From the NCBI RefSeq assembly GCF_014203755.1, contig NZ_JACHJS010000001.1, positions 1,860,001 to 1,924,000 of the forward strand: a DNA stretch of 64,000 nt, given 5' to 3'. The notes beneath the pieces were generated by a model. The model searched no databases. It had not been told where the DNA came from and saw only the letters and a program-made list of their open reading frames with translations. The first letter of the stretch is position 1, and each line of letters starts with the position of its first letter. The stretch is from Saccharothrix violaceirubra (GTDB taxonomy: Bacteria > Actinomycetota > Actinomycetes > Mycobacteriales > Pseudonocardiaceae). The position numbers and the translations under genes were made by a program. This document shows, piece by piece, positions 35,518-43,383 of this stretch.

Positions 35518-38001
35518 TCAGGGGGTGAAAGGCCCGACCTCGGTCACCCGAAGCGCGGCGCCCCCGGTCTCATCGGACTCGGCCAGATCCACCTCGGCCG
35601 TGAAACCCCAGTCCCGCTCCTCCGCCGGATCGTCGAACACCTGGCGGACCCGCCAGAGGCCGGGCTCCTCGGTGATCAGCAGCAGGGCGGGGCCGCGGGC
35701 ATCGGGGCCGGTGCCGATCGAGTCGTGCTCGGCGAAGTACGGCTCCATGGCCTCCTGCCAGTCCTCCGCGTGCCACCCCGCGTCCCCGTCCAGCTGCCCC
35801 AACTCGTACCAGTTCCGCCGCGCCGCCAACTCCACCCGGCGGAACATCGCGTTGCGGACCAGCACGCGGAACGCGCGCAGGTTGCGCGTGACGGCCGGCG
35901 GCCGGTCGTCCAGCGGCGTCTCCTCCTCGCCCGGGTTGCGCAGCTTCTCCCACTCGTCGAGCAGGCTGGAGTCGACCTGCCGGACGAGTTCGCCGAGCCA
36001 CTCCTGGAGGTCGTTGAGGTCCTCGGTCTTCGCGTCCTCGGGCACGGTCTGCCGCAACGCCTTGTACGCGTCGGCCAGGTACCGCAGCACGAGCCCTTCC
36101 GACCGGGCCAACTGGTAGAACGACACGTACTCGGTGAAGGTCATCGCCCGCTCGTACATGTCCCGCACCACCGACTTCGGCGACAGGTGGTGGTCGGACA
36201 CCCACGGGTGGCCGCGCCGGTAGGTGGTGAACGCGGCCTCCAGCAGCTCCGAGAGCGGCTTGGGGTACGTCACCTCCTCCAGCAGTTCCATCCGCTGCTC
36301 GTACTCGATGCCCTCGGACTTCATCGCGCCGATGGCCTCGCCGCGCGCCTTGTGCTCCTGCGCGGACAGCACCTGGCGCGGGTCGTCCAGGATGGACTCC
36401 ACGACCGACAGCACGTCCAGCGCGTACCCCGGCGCCTCGCGGTCGAGCAGTTCGACCGCGGCCAGCGCGAACGGCGACAACGGCTGGTTCAGCGCGAAGT
36501 TGACCTGCAGGTCCACGGTCAGCCGGAAGTCGTCGCCGTCGCGCTCGACCACGCCGGCCGCCAGCAGTCCCCGGTACATCTGGATCGCGCGCAGGATGTG
36601 CCGGCGCTGCGCGGCCCGGTCCTCGTGGTTGTCCTCCAGGAGGTGCCGCATGGCCGCGAACGCGTTGCCCGGCCGCCCGATCACGTTGAGCAGCAGGGCG
36701 TGGCTGACCTGGAAGCTCGACGTCAACGGCTCGGGCTCGGCGTCCTTCAACCGCTCGAACGTCTGGTCGCTCCAGGACACGAAGCCCTCGGGCGCCTTCT
36801 TGCGCACGACCTTGCGCCGCTTCTTCGGGTCGTCGCCCGCCTTGGCCAGCGCCTTCTCGTTCTCGACCACGTGATCGGGCGCCTGCACGACGACCGTGCC
36901 CACGGTGTCGTAGCCGGCCCGGCCCGCCCGGCCCGCGATCTGGTGGAACTCGCGGGCCTTCAGGTGCCGGGTGCGCTGGCCGTCGTACTTGGCCAACGCG
37001 GTGAACACGACCGTGCGGATCGGCACGTTGATGCCCACGCCCAGCGTGTCCGTGCCGCAGATGACCTTGAGCAGACCGGCCTGCGCGAGCTGCTCGACCA
37101 GCCGCCGGTACTTGGGCAGCATGCCCGCGTGGTGCACGCCGATCCCGTGCCGGACCAGCCGCGACAGCGTCTTGCCGAACCCGGACGTGAACCGGAACCG
37201 GCCGATCGTCGCGGCGATCGCGTCCTTTTCGGCGCGCGTGGCCACGTTGACGCTCATCAGCGACTGCGCGCGTTCCAACGCCGACGCCTGCGTGAAGTGC
37301 ACGACGTACACGGGTGCTTCGCGGCCGTGCAGGAGTTCCTCGATCGTCTCGTGCAGCGGGGTCAGCACGTACTGGAAGTTCAGCGGCACGGGCCGCTGAA
37401 CCGAACGGACGGTCGTGGTGGTGCGGCCGGTGCGCCGGGTCAGGTCCTTCTCGAAGAAGGAGACGTCGCCCAACGTCGCCGACATCAGCAGGAACTGCGC
37501 GTTCGGCAGCTCGATCAGCGGCACCTGCCACGCCCAGCCGCGGTCGGGCTCGGCGTAGAAGTGGAACTCGTCCATCACGACCTGGCCGACGTCGGCCGCC
37601 GCGCCGTCGCGCAACGCGATGTTGGCCAGGATCTCGGCCGTGCAGCAGATGATCGGCGCGGTCTCGTTGACGCTCGCGTCGCCGGTCATCATGCCCACGT
37701 TGTCCGCGCCGAACGTGTCGATGAGCGCGAAGAACTTCTCCGACACCAACGCCTTGATCGGCGCGGTGTAGTAGGTCCGCTTGCCCTCGGCCAGGGCGGC
37801 GAAGTGCGCGCCGATGGCGACCATGCTCTTGCCCGAGCCGGTGGGCGTGCTGAGGATGACGTTCGACCCGGAGACGATCTCGATCAACGCCTCCTGCTGC
37901 GCGGGGTACAGCTCCAGACCGCGTTCCAGCGCCCACTCGGCGAAGGTGTCGTAGAGGACGTCGGCGTCGTAGGTGGCGGGGAGCCGGTCTGTGAGAGTCA
38001 T
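35518..38001 (-). CDS. Ski2-like DEAD/DEAH-box helicase with DUF3516
   Basis: 827 residues. Motif I STPTGSGKSMVA, motif II as VVMDEFHFY (DEFH rather than DEVH), motif III LLMSATLGD, VHHAGMLPKY, and motif VI QIAGRAGRAGYD. The C-terminal half (from about residue 420) is the DUF3516 region seen in actinobacterial relatives. Ski2-like helicases unwind RNA or structured nucleic acid; the exact role in actinobacteria is not known. A TAGGAT lies 9 nt before ATG 38001, giving a near-leaderless start. Confidence 0.9.
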   Translation of the reverse strand: MTLTDRLPATYDADVLYDTFAEWALERGLELYPAQQEALIEIVSGSNVILSTPTGSGKSMVAIGAHFAALAEGKRTYYTAPIKALVSEKFFALIDTFGADNVGMMTGDASVNETAPIICCTAEILANIALRDGAAADVGQVVMDEFHFYAEPDRGWAWQVPLIELPNAQFLLMSATLGDVSFFEKDLTRRTGRTTTTVRSVQRPVPLNFQYVLTPLHETIEELLHGREAPVYVVHFTQASALERAQSLMSVNVATRAEKDAIAATIGRFRFTSGFGKTLSRLVRHGIGVHHAGMLPKYRRLVEQLAQAGLLKVICGTDTLGVGINVPIRTVVFTALAKYDGQRTRHLKAREFHQIAGRAGRAGYDTVGTVVVQAPDHVVENEKALAKAGDDPKKRRKVVRKKAPEGFVSWSDQTFERLKDAEPEPLTSSFQVSHALLLNVIGRPGNAFAAMRHLLEDNHEDRAAQRRHILRAIQMYRGLLAAGVVERDGDDFRLTVDLQVNFALNQPLSPFALAAVELLDREAPGYALDVLSVVESILDDPRQVLSAQEHKARGEAIGAMKSEGIEYEQRMELLEEVTYPKPLSELLEAAFTTYRRGHPWVSDHHLSPKSVVRDMYERAMTFTEYVSFYQLARSEGLVLRYLADAYKALRQTVPEDAKTEDLNDLQEWLGELVRQVDSSLLDEWEKLRNPGEEETPLDDRPPAVTRNLRAFRVLVRNAMFRRVELAARRNWYELGQLDGDAGWHAEDWQEAMEPYFAEHDSIGTGPDARGPALLLITEEPGLWRVRQVFDDPAEERDWGFTAEVDLAESDETGGAALRVTEVGPFTP

Positions 38002-38262
38002 CGCGCCCCGATCCTAGGCGGTTCCCGCCGCAGGTCACGTCCGGGGAAGGTGGGGCGCGGACCGACGCGGCGGACGTCCGGACCGGCGCGCGGGTCCGGG
38101 TCGTCCCGATCGGGGTTGTTCCCGGTCGTTCTCCGGCCGGGGGCGGGCGCTCGCCGTGGGCCCGAGGGGTGGCCGGCGCGCGGGTCGGCCTGTCGTGGTG
38201 GTGCCCGAAGAGCGTCCGGCGGGTCGGGCGACGGCAGGTCCGCCCGACCCGCTCCGAGCGGG

Positions 38263-38541
38263 TCAGACGCCGGCGGTGGCGGCGAGGCGACAGGCTTCGA
38301 CGGCCACCGCGCGGGCCACGCCGCGCCCGCCGAGCACCTCCTCGCAGAAGCTCGGGTCGACCGTCGCCACCCGGCAGACCGACGTCGCGGCCGGGGTGTC
38401 GGTGAAGCCGTTCGCGGCGAGGTGGGCGACGCAGTCGGCCGGGGCCGAGGCGACGGCCTCCCGGGCGGACGCGGCCGGAGCGGACACGACGGACACGGCG
38501 AGCGCGGTGGCGGCGATCAGCGTGGTGACGGCGCGGTGCAT
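38263..38541 (-). CDS. Small secreted protein with four cysteines
   Basis: 92 residues from ATG 38541 with GAGGAG upstream. A Sec signal peptide (HRAVTTLIAATALAVSVVSA, cleavage after APAASA near residue 26) precedes a mature chain of about 66 residues with Cys in DCVAHL, SVCRVA, SFCEEVL and EACRLA, likely two disulfides. It is divergent from cbiM. No family known. The 261 bases between it and the helicase start hold nothing recognisable. Confidence 0.75.
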   Translation of the reverse strand: MHRAVTTLIAATALAVSVVSAPAASAREAVASAPADCVAHLAANGFTDTPAATSVCRVATVDPSFCEEVLGGRGVARAVAVEACRLAATAGV

Positions 38542-38675
38542 GGGTACTCCTCGACGATGAAGCGGACAGGTGCCCCGGGAATTCCCGCCACGACGTCCCG
38601 ACCGACCGGGTTTCGCCCGATGGTGAGCGATCCTCACTCTTCTGTGACGCGTCGCATCGTTGTTGCACCGTGCTG

Positions 38676-38703
38676 GCCACTGCGGGGGAGTGGCATCTAG
38701 CGT
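38676..38703 (+). promoter_or_regulatory. Promoter of the ECF metal transporter with an overlapping dyad
   Basis: GCCACT-N7-AGTGGC (38676-38694) is a perfect 6-bp dyad just before TAGCGT (38698-38703), which lies 7 nt before GTG 38711. The dyad covers the -35 zone and could bind a metal-responsive repressor. It is not a cobalamin riboswitch as far as can be seen. Confidence 0.5.
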
Positions 38704-38710
38704 GAGGCGC

Positions 38711-39397
38711 GTGTCGGAACCGGTGGCAATGCACATGAGCGACGGGCTGCTGAACGCGCCCACGTCGCTGCTGTTCGTGGCGATCGCCGTCGTGGGCGTC
38801 GGCGTGGCGCTGGTCAAGGCGCGCGGCGACCTCGACGACCGCACCGCGCCCCTCGCGGGCCTGGTCGCGGCGTTCGTGTTCGCGACCCAGATGCTCAACT
38901 TCCCGGTGCTGCCCGGCGTGAGCGGTCACCTGCTCGGCGGCGCGTTGGCCGCGATCCTGGTCGGACCGTGGGTCGGCGCGCTGTGCGTGACGATCGTGCT
39001 CGTCGTGCAGTCCCTGTTCTTCGCCGACGGCGGCGTCACCGCGCTCGGCGCGAACGTCACCAACATGGCGCTGGTCGGTACGGCCGTCGGGTTCGCGGTC
39101 GCGGTGGCGCTGCGCGGGCTCGCCCGGCGCGGCAAGGGCGGTCTGGCGGCGGTGGCGTTCGTGTCCGCGCTGGTCAACACGGTGCTGGCGTCGTTCGGCT
39201 TCGTCGTCGAGTACGCGATCGGCGGCCAGGGCGGTGTCGGGTTCGGCACGGTCGCCGTCGCGATCCTGGGCGTGCACGTGCTGATCGGCATCGGCGAGGG
39301 GCTGATCACCGCCGCGACCGTGACCGCCGTGGCCGCCGTCCGGCCCGACCTGGTGCACCTGCTGCGCGGCGTGCCGCAGAAGCTGGAGCTGAAGTGA
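38711..39397 (+). CDS. cbiM: Cobalt/nickel ECF transporter substrate component CbiM-like
   Basis: 228 residues with about seven membrane segments. The CbiM signature AMHMSDGLLNAPTSLLF places Met-His residues at the start, where metal is bound, and VSGHLLGGALAAILVGPWVG is another family motif. GTG 38711 is chosen from the leaderless -10; ATG 38729 would start the protein at MHMSDG, matching the N-terminal metal site of studied CbiM proteins, and remains a serious alternative. It is followed by overlapping PDGLE and CbiQ-CbiO genes, giving a complete Co/Ni importer. Confidence 0.88.
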   Translation: MSEPVAMHMSDGLLNAPTSLLFVAIAVVGVGVALVKARGDLDDRTAPLAGLVAAFVFATQMLNFPVLPGVSGHLLGGALAAILVGPWVGALCVTIVLVVQSLFFADGGVTALGANVTNMALVGTAVGFAVAVALRGLARRGKGGLAAVAFVSALVNTVLASFGFVVEYAIGGQGGVGFGTVAVAILGVHVLIGIGEGLITAATVTAVAAVRPDLVHLLRGVPQKLELK

Positions 39398-39678
39398 AGC
39401 GTTTCTTCCTCGGGTTCGCGCTGGTCAGCCTTGTGCTCGCCGGTGTCGTGTCCTACTTCGCGAGCGCCGACCCCGACGGGCTCGACTACGTCACCGAAGA
39501 GCACGGCATCGCCGAGCACGCCCGGGACCACCCGCTGGGCGGCGGGCCGCTGGCCGATTACGCGGTGGGCGGCGACGACCGGCTGACCGGGGTCGCCGGT
39601 GTGGTCGGCGTGCTCGTCGTGCTGTCGGTCGCGTTCGGCCTGTTCCGGCTGCTGCGCAAGCGCACGCCCAAGGCGTGA
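39394..39678 (+). CDS. PDGLE-domain (CbiN-like) ECF transporter component
   Basis: 94 residues, GTG 39394 overlapping the cbiM stop. Two membrane segments (LGFALVSLVLAGVVSYFASA and GVVGVLVVLSVAFGLFRLL) flank an external DPDGLDYV motif, the PDGLE signature that replaces CbiN in many Co/Ni transporters. It is needed with CbiM for metal uptake. Confidence 0.88.
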   Translation: MKRFFLGFALVSLVLAGVVSYFASADPDGLDYVTEEHGIAEHARDHPLGGGPLADYAVGGDDRLTGVAGVVGVLVVLSVAFGLFRLLRKRTPKA

Positions 39679-41081
39679 ACGCCGCCCTCTACCGGCCGGG
39701 CGACTCGCCGGTGCACCGGCTGGCACCCCAGGTCAAGATCGTCGCGGCGGTCGTCGCGGTGCTGTGCGTGGTGGCGACGCCGCGTGAGGCGTACTGGGCG
39801 TTCGGGGCGTACCTCCTGGCGATCGGCGCGGTGTGGGCGGTCGCCCGGACCCCGGTCGGCTGGTACGCGCCGCGCGTGCTCATCGAGTTGCCGTTCGTGC
39901 TGCTGGCTTTCGTGCTGCCGTTCACCGGCACCGGGGAACGTGTCGACGTGCTCGGGGTGTCCGTGTCGGTGTCGGGTGCGTTGGCCGGGTGGAACATCCT
40001 GGCCAAGGGGACGCTGGGCGTCCTCGTGTCGTTGACGCTCGCCGCGACGACCGCGCCGCAGGACCTGCTCGCCGGTCTGGGCCGGTTGCGCATGCCCGCG
40101 GTGCTGGTCACCATCGCGACGCTGATGTTGAGGTACGCCGAGGTCGTCGTGGCCGAGGCCAAGCGGATGCGGGTCGCGCGCATCTCCCGGGGGGACGATC
40201 CGCGCTTCCTGTGGCAGGCGGGTGCGACGGCGCGGGGTGTCGGGGCGTTGTTCATCCGTTCCTATGACCGTGGCGAGCGCGTCCACCTCGCGATGGTGTC
40301 GCGTGGGTGGTCGAGCGTGCCGTCCCCGGAGGTGTCCCGACCGGTGCGGACGGGGCCGGCCCTGGTGGTCGAGCGGTTGGCGTTCGCGTATCCCGACGGG
40401 CACCAGGCGTTGTTCGGGGTCGACCTGCGGGTGGAACGCGGGGAACGGGTGGCGGTGCTCGGGCCCAACGGGGCCGGCAAGACCACGTTCGCCCTGCACC
40501 TCAACGGTGTCCTGGGCGGGGGATCGGGGCGGATCGAGATCGCCGGGCTGCCGGTGGAGCGGGCGAACCTCAAGGAGATCCGCCGTCGGGTGGGGGTCGT
40601 GTTCCAGGACCCGGACGACCAGTTGTTCCTGCCGACCGTGCGGCAGGACGTGGCGTTCGGGCCGACGAACTTCGGGGTGTCCGGGCCGGAGCTGGCGGCG
40701 CGGGTCGAGGCGGCCCTGGCCGCCGTGGGGATGACGGAGGCGGCGGACCGGTCCCCCTTGCACCTGTCCGGAGGCCAGCGTCGGCGGGTCGCCCTGGCGA
40801 CGGTGCTGGCGTGTGATCCGGAGATCCTCGTGTTGGACGAGCCGTCCGCGAACCTGGAGCCGGTGGCGCGGCGGGAGCTGGCGGAGGTCCTGCTGGGGCT
40901 GGACACCACCATGCTGATGATCACCCACGATCTGCCTTACGCGGCTCAGTTGTGTCCGCGGAGTGTGCTGGTGGACGGTGGTGTGGTGGTGGCCGACGGT
41001 CCTACCCGGGAGATCCTGGGTGATGCCGAGTTGTTGGCCCGGCACCGTCTCGAGTTGCCTTACGGGTTCCGCCTGGACTGA
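39675..41081 (+). CDS. CbiQ-CbiO fusion: ECF transmembrane T component fused to its ATPase
   Basis: 468 residues in one frame, GTG 39675 overlapping the previous stop. Residues 1-225 are the T component (about five membrane segments; coupling helix region ending MVSRGW). After a short linker an ABC ATPase begins at RLAFAYPDGHQ with Walker A GPNGAGKTT, Q-loop VFQDPDDQLF, signature LSGGQRRRVAL and Walker B EILVLDEPSAN. Most systems encode these separately. Only one ATPase is present, so it would act as a homodimer. Confidence 0.9.
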   Translation: MNAALYRPGDSPVHRLAPQVKIVAAVVAVLCVVATPREAYWAFGAYLLAIGAVWAVARTPVGWYAPRVLIELPFVLLAFVLPFTGTGERVDVLGVSVSVSGALAGWNILAKGTLGVLVSLTLAATTAPQDLLAGLGRLRMPAVLVTIATLMLRYAEVVVAEAKRMRVARISRGDDPRFLWQAGATARGVGALFIRSYDRGERVHLAMVSRGWSSVPSPEVSRPVRTGPALVVERLAFAYPDGHQALFGVDLRVERGERVAVLGPNGAGKTTFALHLNGVLGGGSGRIEIAGLPVERANLKEIRRRVGVVFQDPDDQLFLPTVRQDVAFGPTNFGVSGPELAARVEAALAAVGMTEAADRSPLHLSGGQRRRVALATVLACDPEILVLDEPSANLEPVARRELAEVLLGLDTTMLMITHDLPYAAQLCPRSVLVDGGVVVADGPTREILGDAELLARHRLELPYGFRLD

Positions 41082-41089
41082 AACGCGCG

Positions 41090-41147
41090 AGTTATGCGTT
41101 CGGACACCGCGAAATGTGCGTTCAGGCACCGTGAGTTGTGCGTTCGC
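41090..41147 (+). repeat. 22-bp repeat array, about two and a half units
   Basis: Units at 41090, 41112 and a partial at 41134, same orientation as the 16.9-kb arm (AGTT[A/G]TGCGTTC...). It starts 9 bp after the CbiQ-CbiO stop and ends about 62 bp before the rarA -10. Confidence 0.8.
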
Positions 41148-41208
41148 GTGGCCTGGTCTGGCGCCTGGCGCGGGCCTGTGGTCGTCCGGTGGTGTCGGAC
41201 CTGCGGGC

Positions 41209-41214
41209 TACAGT
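41209..41214 (+). promoter_or_regulatory. Leaderless -10 element of rarA
   Basis: TACAGT, 7 nt before GTG 41222. It decides the start over in-frame candidates further upstream, whose codons run into the repeat array. Confidence 0.6.
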
Positions 41215-41221
41215 CGGGGCC

Positions 41222-42601
41222 GTGAGCGACGGGGTGTTCGACGAAGGGCTGTTCGGGGTCGCCGAGGAGGTCAAGGCCGAGCGGATCGCGGCCAACGCAC
41301 CGCTGGCCGTGCGCATGCGGCCACGTTCCCTGGACGAGGTCGTCGGGCAGGAGCACCTCCTGGGGCCCGGGGCTCCGCTGCGCCGCTTGGTCGAGGGGGC
41401 CTCGCCTGCGTCCGTCCTGCTCTACGGGCCGCCCGGTACCGGTAAGACGACCCTGGCCACGCTTGTCTCCACGGCCACCGGACGGCGGTTCGCGGCGCTG
41501 TCCGCCCTGTCGGCCGGGGTGAAGGAAGTGCGTGCGGTCATCGACGAGGCACGGCGGCGGTTGGTGCGGTCGGGGGAGGCGACCGTGCTCTTCATCGACG
41601 AGGTGCACCGGTTCTCCAAGACCCAGCAGGACGCGCTGTTGGGGGCCGTCGAGGACCGGATCGTCCTGTTGGTCGCGGCCACCACCGAGAACCCGTTCTT
41701 CTCCGTCGTCTCCCCGCTGTTGTCACGGTCGCTGGTGCTGCAACTGCGCTCCCTCACCGACGACCACGTGCGGACCCTCGTCCGGCGGGCGGTGGGTGAC
41801 GAGCGGGGGCTCGGCGGTCGGATCGAGGTCGCGGCGGACGCCGAGGACCACCTGGTCCGGCTCGCCGGCGGTGACGGGCGGCGGGCGTTGACCGCGCTCG
41901 AAGCCGCCGCCGACGCCGCCGAGGGCGGGGTGCTCGACCTGGCCACGCTGGAGAAGACCGTCGACAAGGCGGCCGTCCGCTACGACCGCCAGGGCGACCA
42001 GCACTACGACGTGACCAGCGCGTTCATCAAGTCGCTCCGGGGCTCGGACGTGGACGCCGCCCTGCACTACCTGGCCCGGATGATCGAGGCCGGCGAGGAT
42101 CCCCGGTTCGTCGCGCGGCGGTTGGTGATCTTCGCCAGCGAGGACGTCGGGCTGGCCGATCCGACCGCGTTGCAGACCGCCGTCGCGGCGGCGCAGGCCG
42201 TGCAGCTCGTCGGCCTGCCCGAAGGCGGGCTCAACCTCGCCCACGCGACCGTGCACCTGGCCACCGCGCCCAAGTCCAACGCGGTCACCAAGGCCATCGG
42301 CCTGGCCATCGACGACGTGCGCAAGGGTGCGATCGGCGCGGTGCCGGCCCACCTGCGCGACGGGCACTACGCGGGCGCGGAGAAGCTCGGCAACGCGCGC
42401 GGCTACCGCTACCCGCATGATGTGCCGGAAGGGGTGCTCACCCAGCAGTACCCACCGGACGACCTGGTCGGCCGGGACTACTACACGCCCACGAACCGCG
42501 GTGCCGAACGCGTCGTCGCGGAACGTCTGCCCCGACTGCGTCGGGTCGTGCGCGGGGACGAAAATTCCCGTGCCGACCGACCCGGTCGTCTGGAACGGTG
42601 A
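41222..42601 (+). CDS. rarA: Replication-associated recombination protein A (RarA/MgsA, AAA+)
   Basis: 459 residues. RarA acts at stalled replication forks. Motifs: [20 protein letters not shown], Walker [13 protein letters not shown], Walker [11 protein letters not shown], sensor 1 AATTENPFF, and the C-terminal tetramer domain with [18 protein letters not shown] and [15 protein letters not shown]. Length is normal. The methyltransferase gene follows 4 nt later. Confidence 0.95.
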   Translation: MSDGVFDEGLFGVAEEVKAERIAANAPLAVRMRPRSLDEVVGQEHLLGPGAPLRRLVEGASPASVLLYGPPGTGKTTLATLVSTATGRRFAALSALSAGVKEVRAVIDEARRRLVRSGEATVLFIDEVHRFSKTQQDALLGAVEDRIVLLVAATTENPFFSVVSPLLSRSLVLQLRSLTDDHVRTLVRRAVGDERGLGGRIEVAADAEDHLVRLAGGDGRRALTALEAAADAAEGGVLDLATLEKTVDKAAVRYDRQGDQHYDVTSAFIKSLRGSDVDAALHYLARMIEAGEDPRFVARRLVIFASEDVGLADPTALQTAVAAAQAVQLVGLPEGGLNLAHATVHLATAPKSNAVTKAIGLAIDDVRKGAIGAVPAHLRDGHYAGAEKLGNARGYRYPHDVPEGVLTQQYPPDDLVGRDYYTPTNRGAERVVAERLPRLRRVVRGDENSRADRPGRLER

Positions 42602-42605
42602 CACC

Positions 42606-43328
42606 GTGACCGACGTACCCGCCAACGGCCATGCGCTGCTCGACTTCAACGCACCGCTGTCCGACGCCCGGTCGTACGACCTGATCTCCGGGCTGCGCGC
42701 CCTGGCCGGCAAGGACGTCGTCGACTACGGCTGCGGCTGGGCCGAACTGCTCCTGCGGATCGCCGCGCACGAGCCGGGCGTGCGGGCGGTCGGCGTGGAC
42801 GACGACGAGTACGCGATCGGCCGGGGCCGGGCCGCCGTCGCCGAACGCGGTCTCACCAACGTCACGCTCCACCAGGCCGACGCCACCACCTGGCCCGGCC
42901 GCGCCGACGTGGCCATCTCCATCGGCGCCTCCCACGCGTGGGGCGGCACGCAGGCCACCCTGACCGCCCTGCGCGAGCGCGTCACGCCGGGCGGTCTCCT
43001 GCTGCTGGGCGACGGGTTCTGGGAACACCCGCCCACCCCGGCCGCGACGGCGGTGTTCGCCCAGGACGAGTTCGCCGACCTCGCGGGCCTGGTCGACCTC
43101 GCGCTCGCCGGCGGCTACCGGCTGCTCGGCCTGACCACCGCCACCCTGGACGAGTGGGACGCGTTCGAGTCGCGCTGGTGCGCGTCCCGTGAACACTGGC
43201 TGCTCGACCACCCCGACCACCCGGAGCACGCCGCGGTCCAAGCGATCGTCGACGACCACCGGGACGGCTGGCTCAAGGGTTACCGCACCCACCTGGGTTT
43301 CGCGTACCTGACCCTGGCCCGCCGCTAG
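42606..43328 (+). CDS. Class I SAM-dependent methyltransferase
   Basis: 240 residues from GTG 42606. Motif I is VVDYGCGWAELLLRIA, then VGVDDDEYAIGRG, DVAISIGASHAWGG and RVTPGGLLLLGDGFWE. Small-molecule type; substrate unknown. It begins 4 nt after rarA and ends at a strong hairpin. Confidence 0.88.
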   Translation: MTDVPANGHALLDFNAPLSDARSYDLISGLRALAGKDVVDYGCGWAELLLRIAAHEPGVRAVGVDDDEYAIGRGRAAVAERGLTNVTLHQADATTWPGRADVAISIGASHAWGGTQATLTALRERVTPGGLLLLGDGFWEHPPTPAATAVFAQDEFADLAGLVDLALAGGYRLLGLTTATLDEWDAFESRWCASREHWLLDHPDHPEHAAVQAIVDDHRDGWLKGYRTHLGFAYLTLARR

Positions 43329-43332
43329 CGGA

Positions 43333-43377
43333 CCGGTCGTGCCCGCCCGGCCGGGGATACCGGGCGGGCACGACCGG
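43333..43377. terminator. Bidirectional terminator with an 18-bp perfect stem
   Basis: Arms CCGGTCGTGCCCGCCCGG (43333-43350) and its exact complement (43360-43377) with a 9-nt loop, between the convergent methyltransferase and siderophore operons. There is no T-tract, as is common for actinobacterial hairpin terminators. Confidence 0.85.
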
Positions 43378-43383
43378 CGCCGC

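Noticed and set aside
38542-38710. Cobalamin riboswitch ahead of cbiM
   Set aside because: A GCCACTG string is present but belongs to a simple short dyad; the other conserved riboswitch blocks are not seen, and the leader seems absent because the promoter is leaderless.
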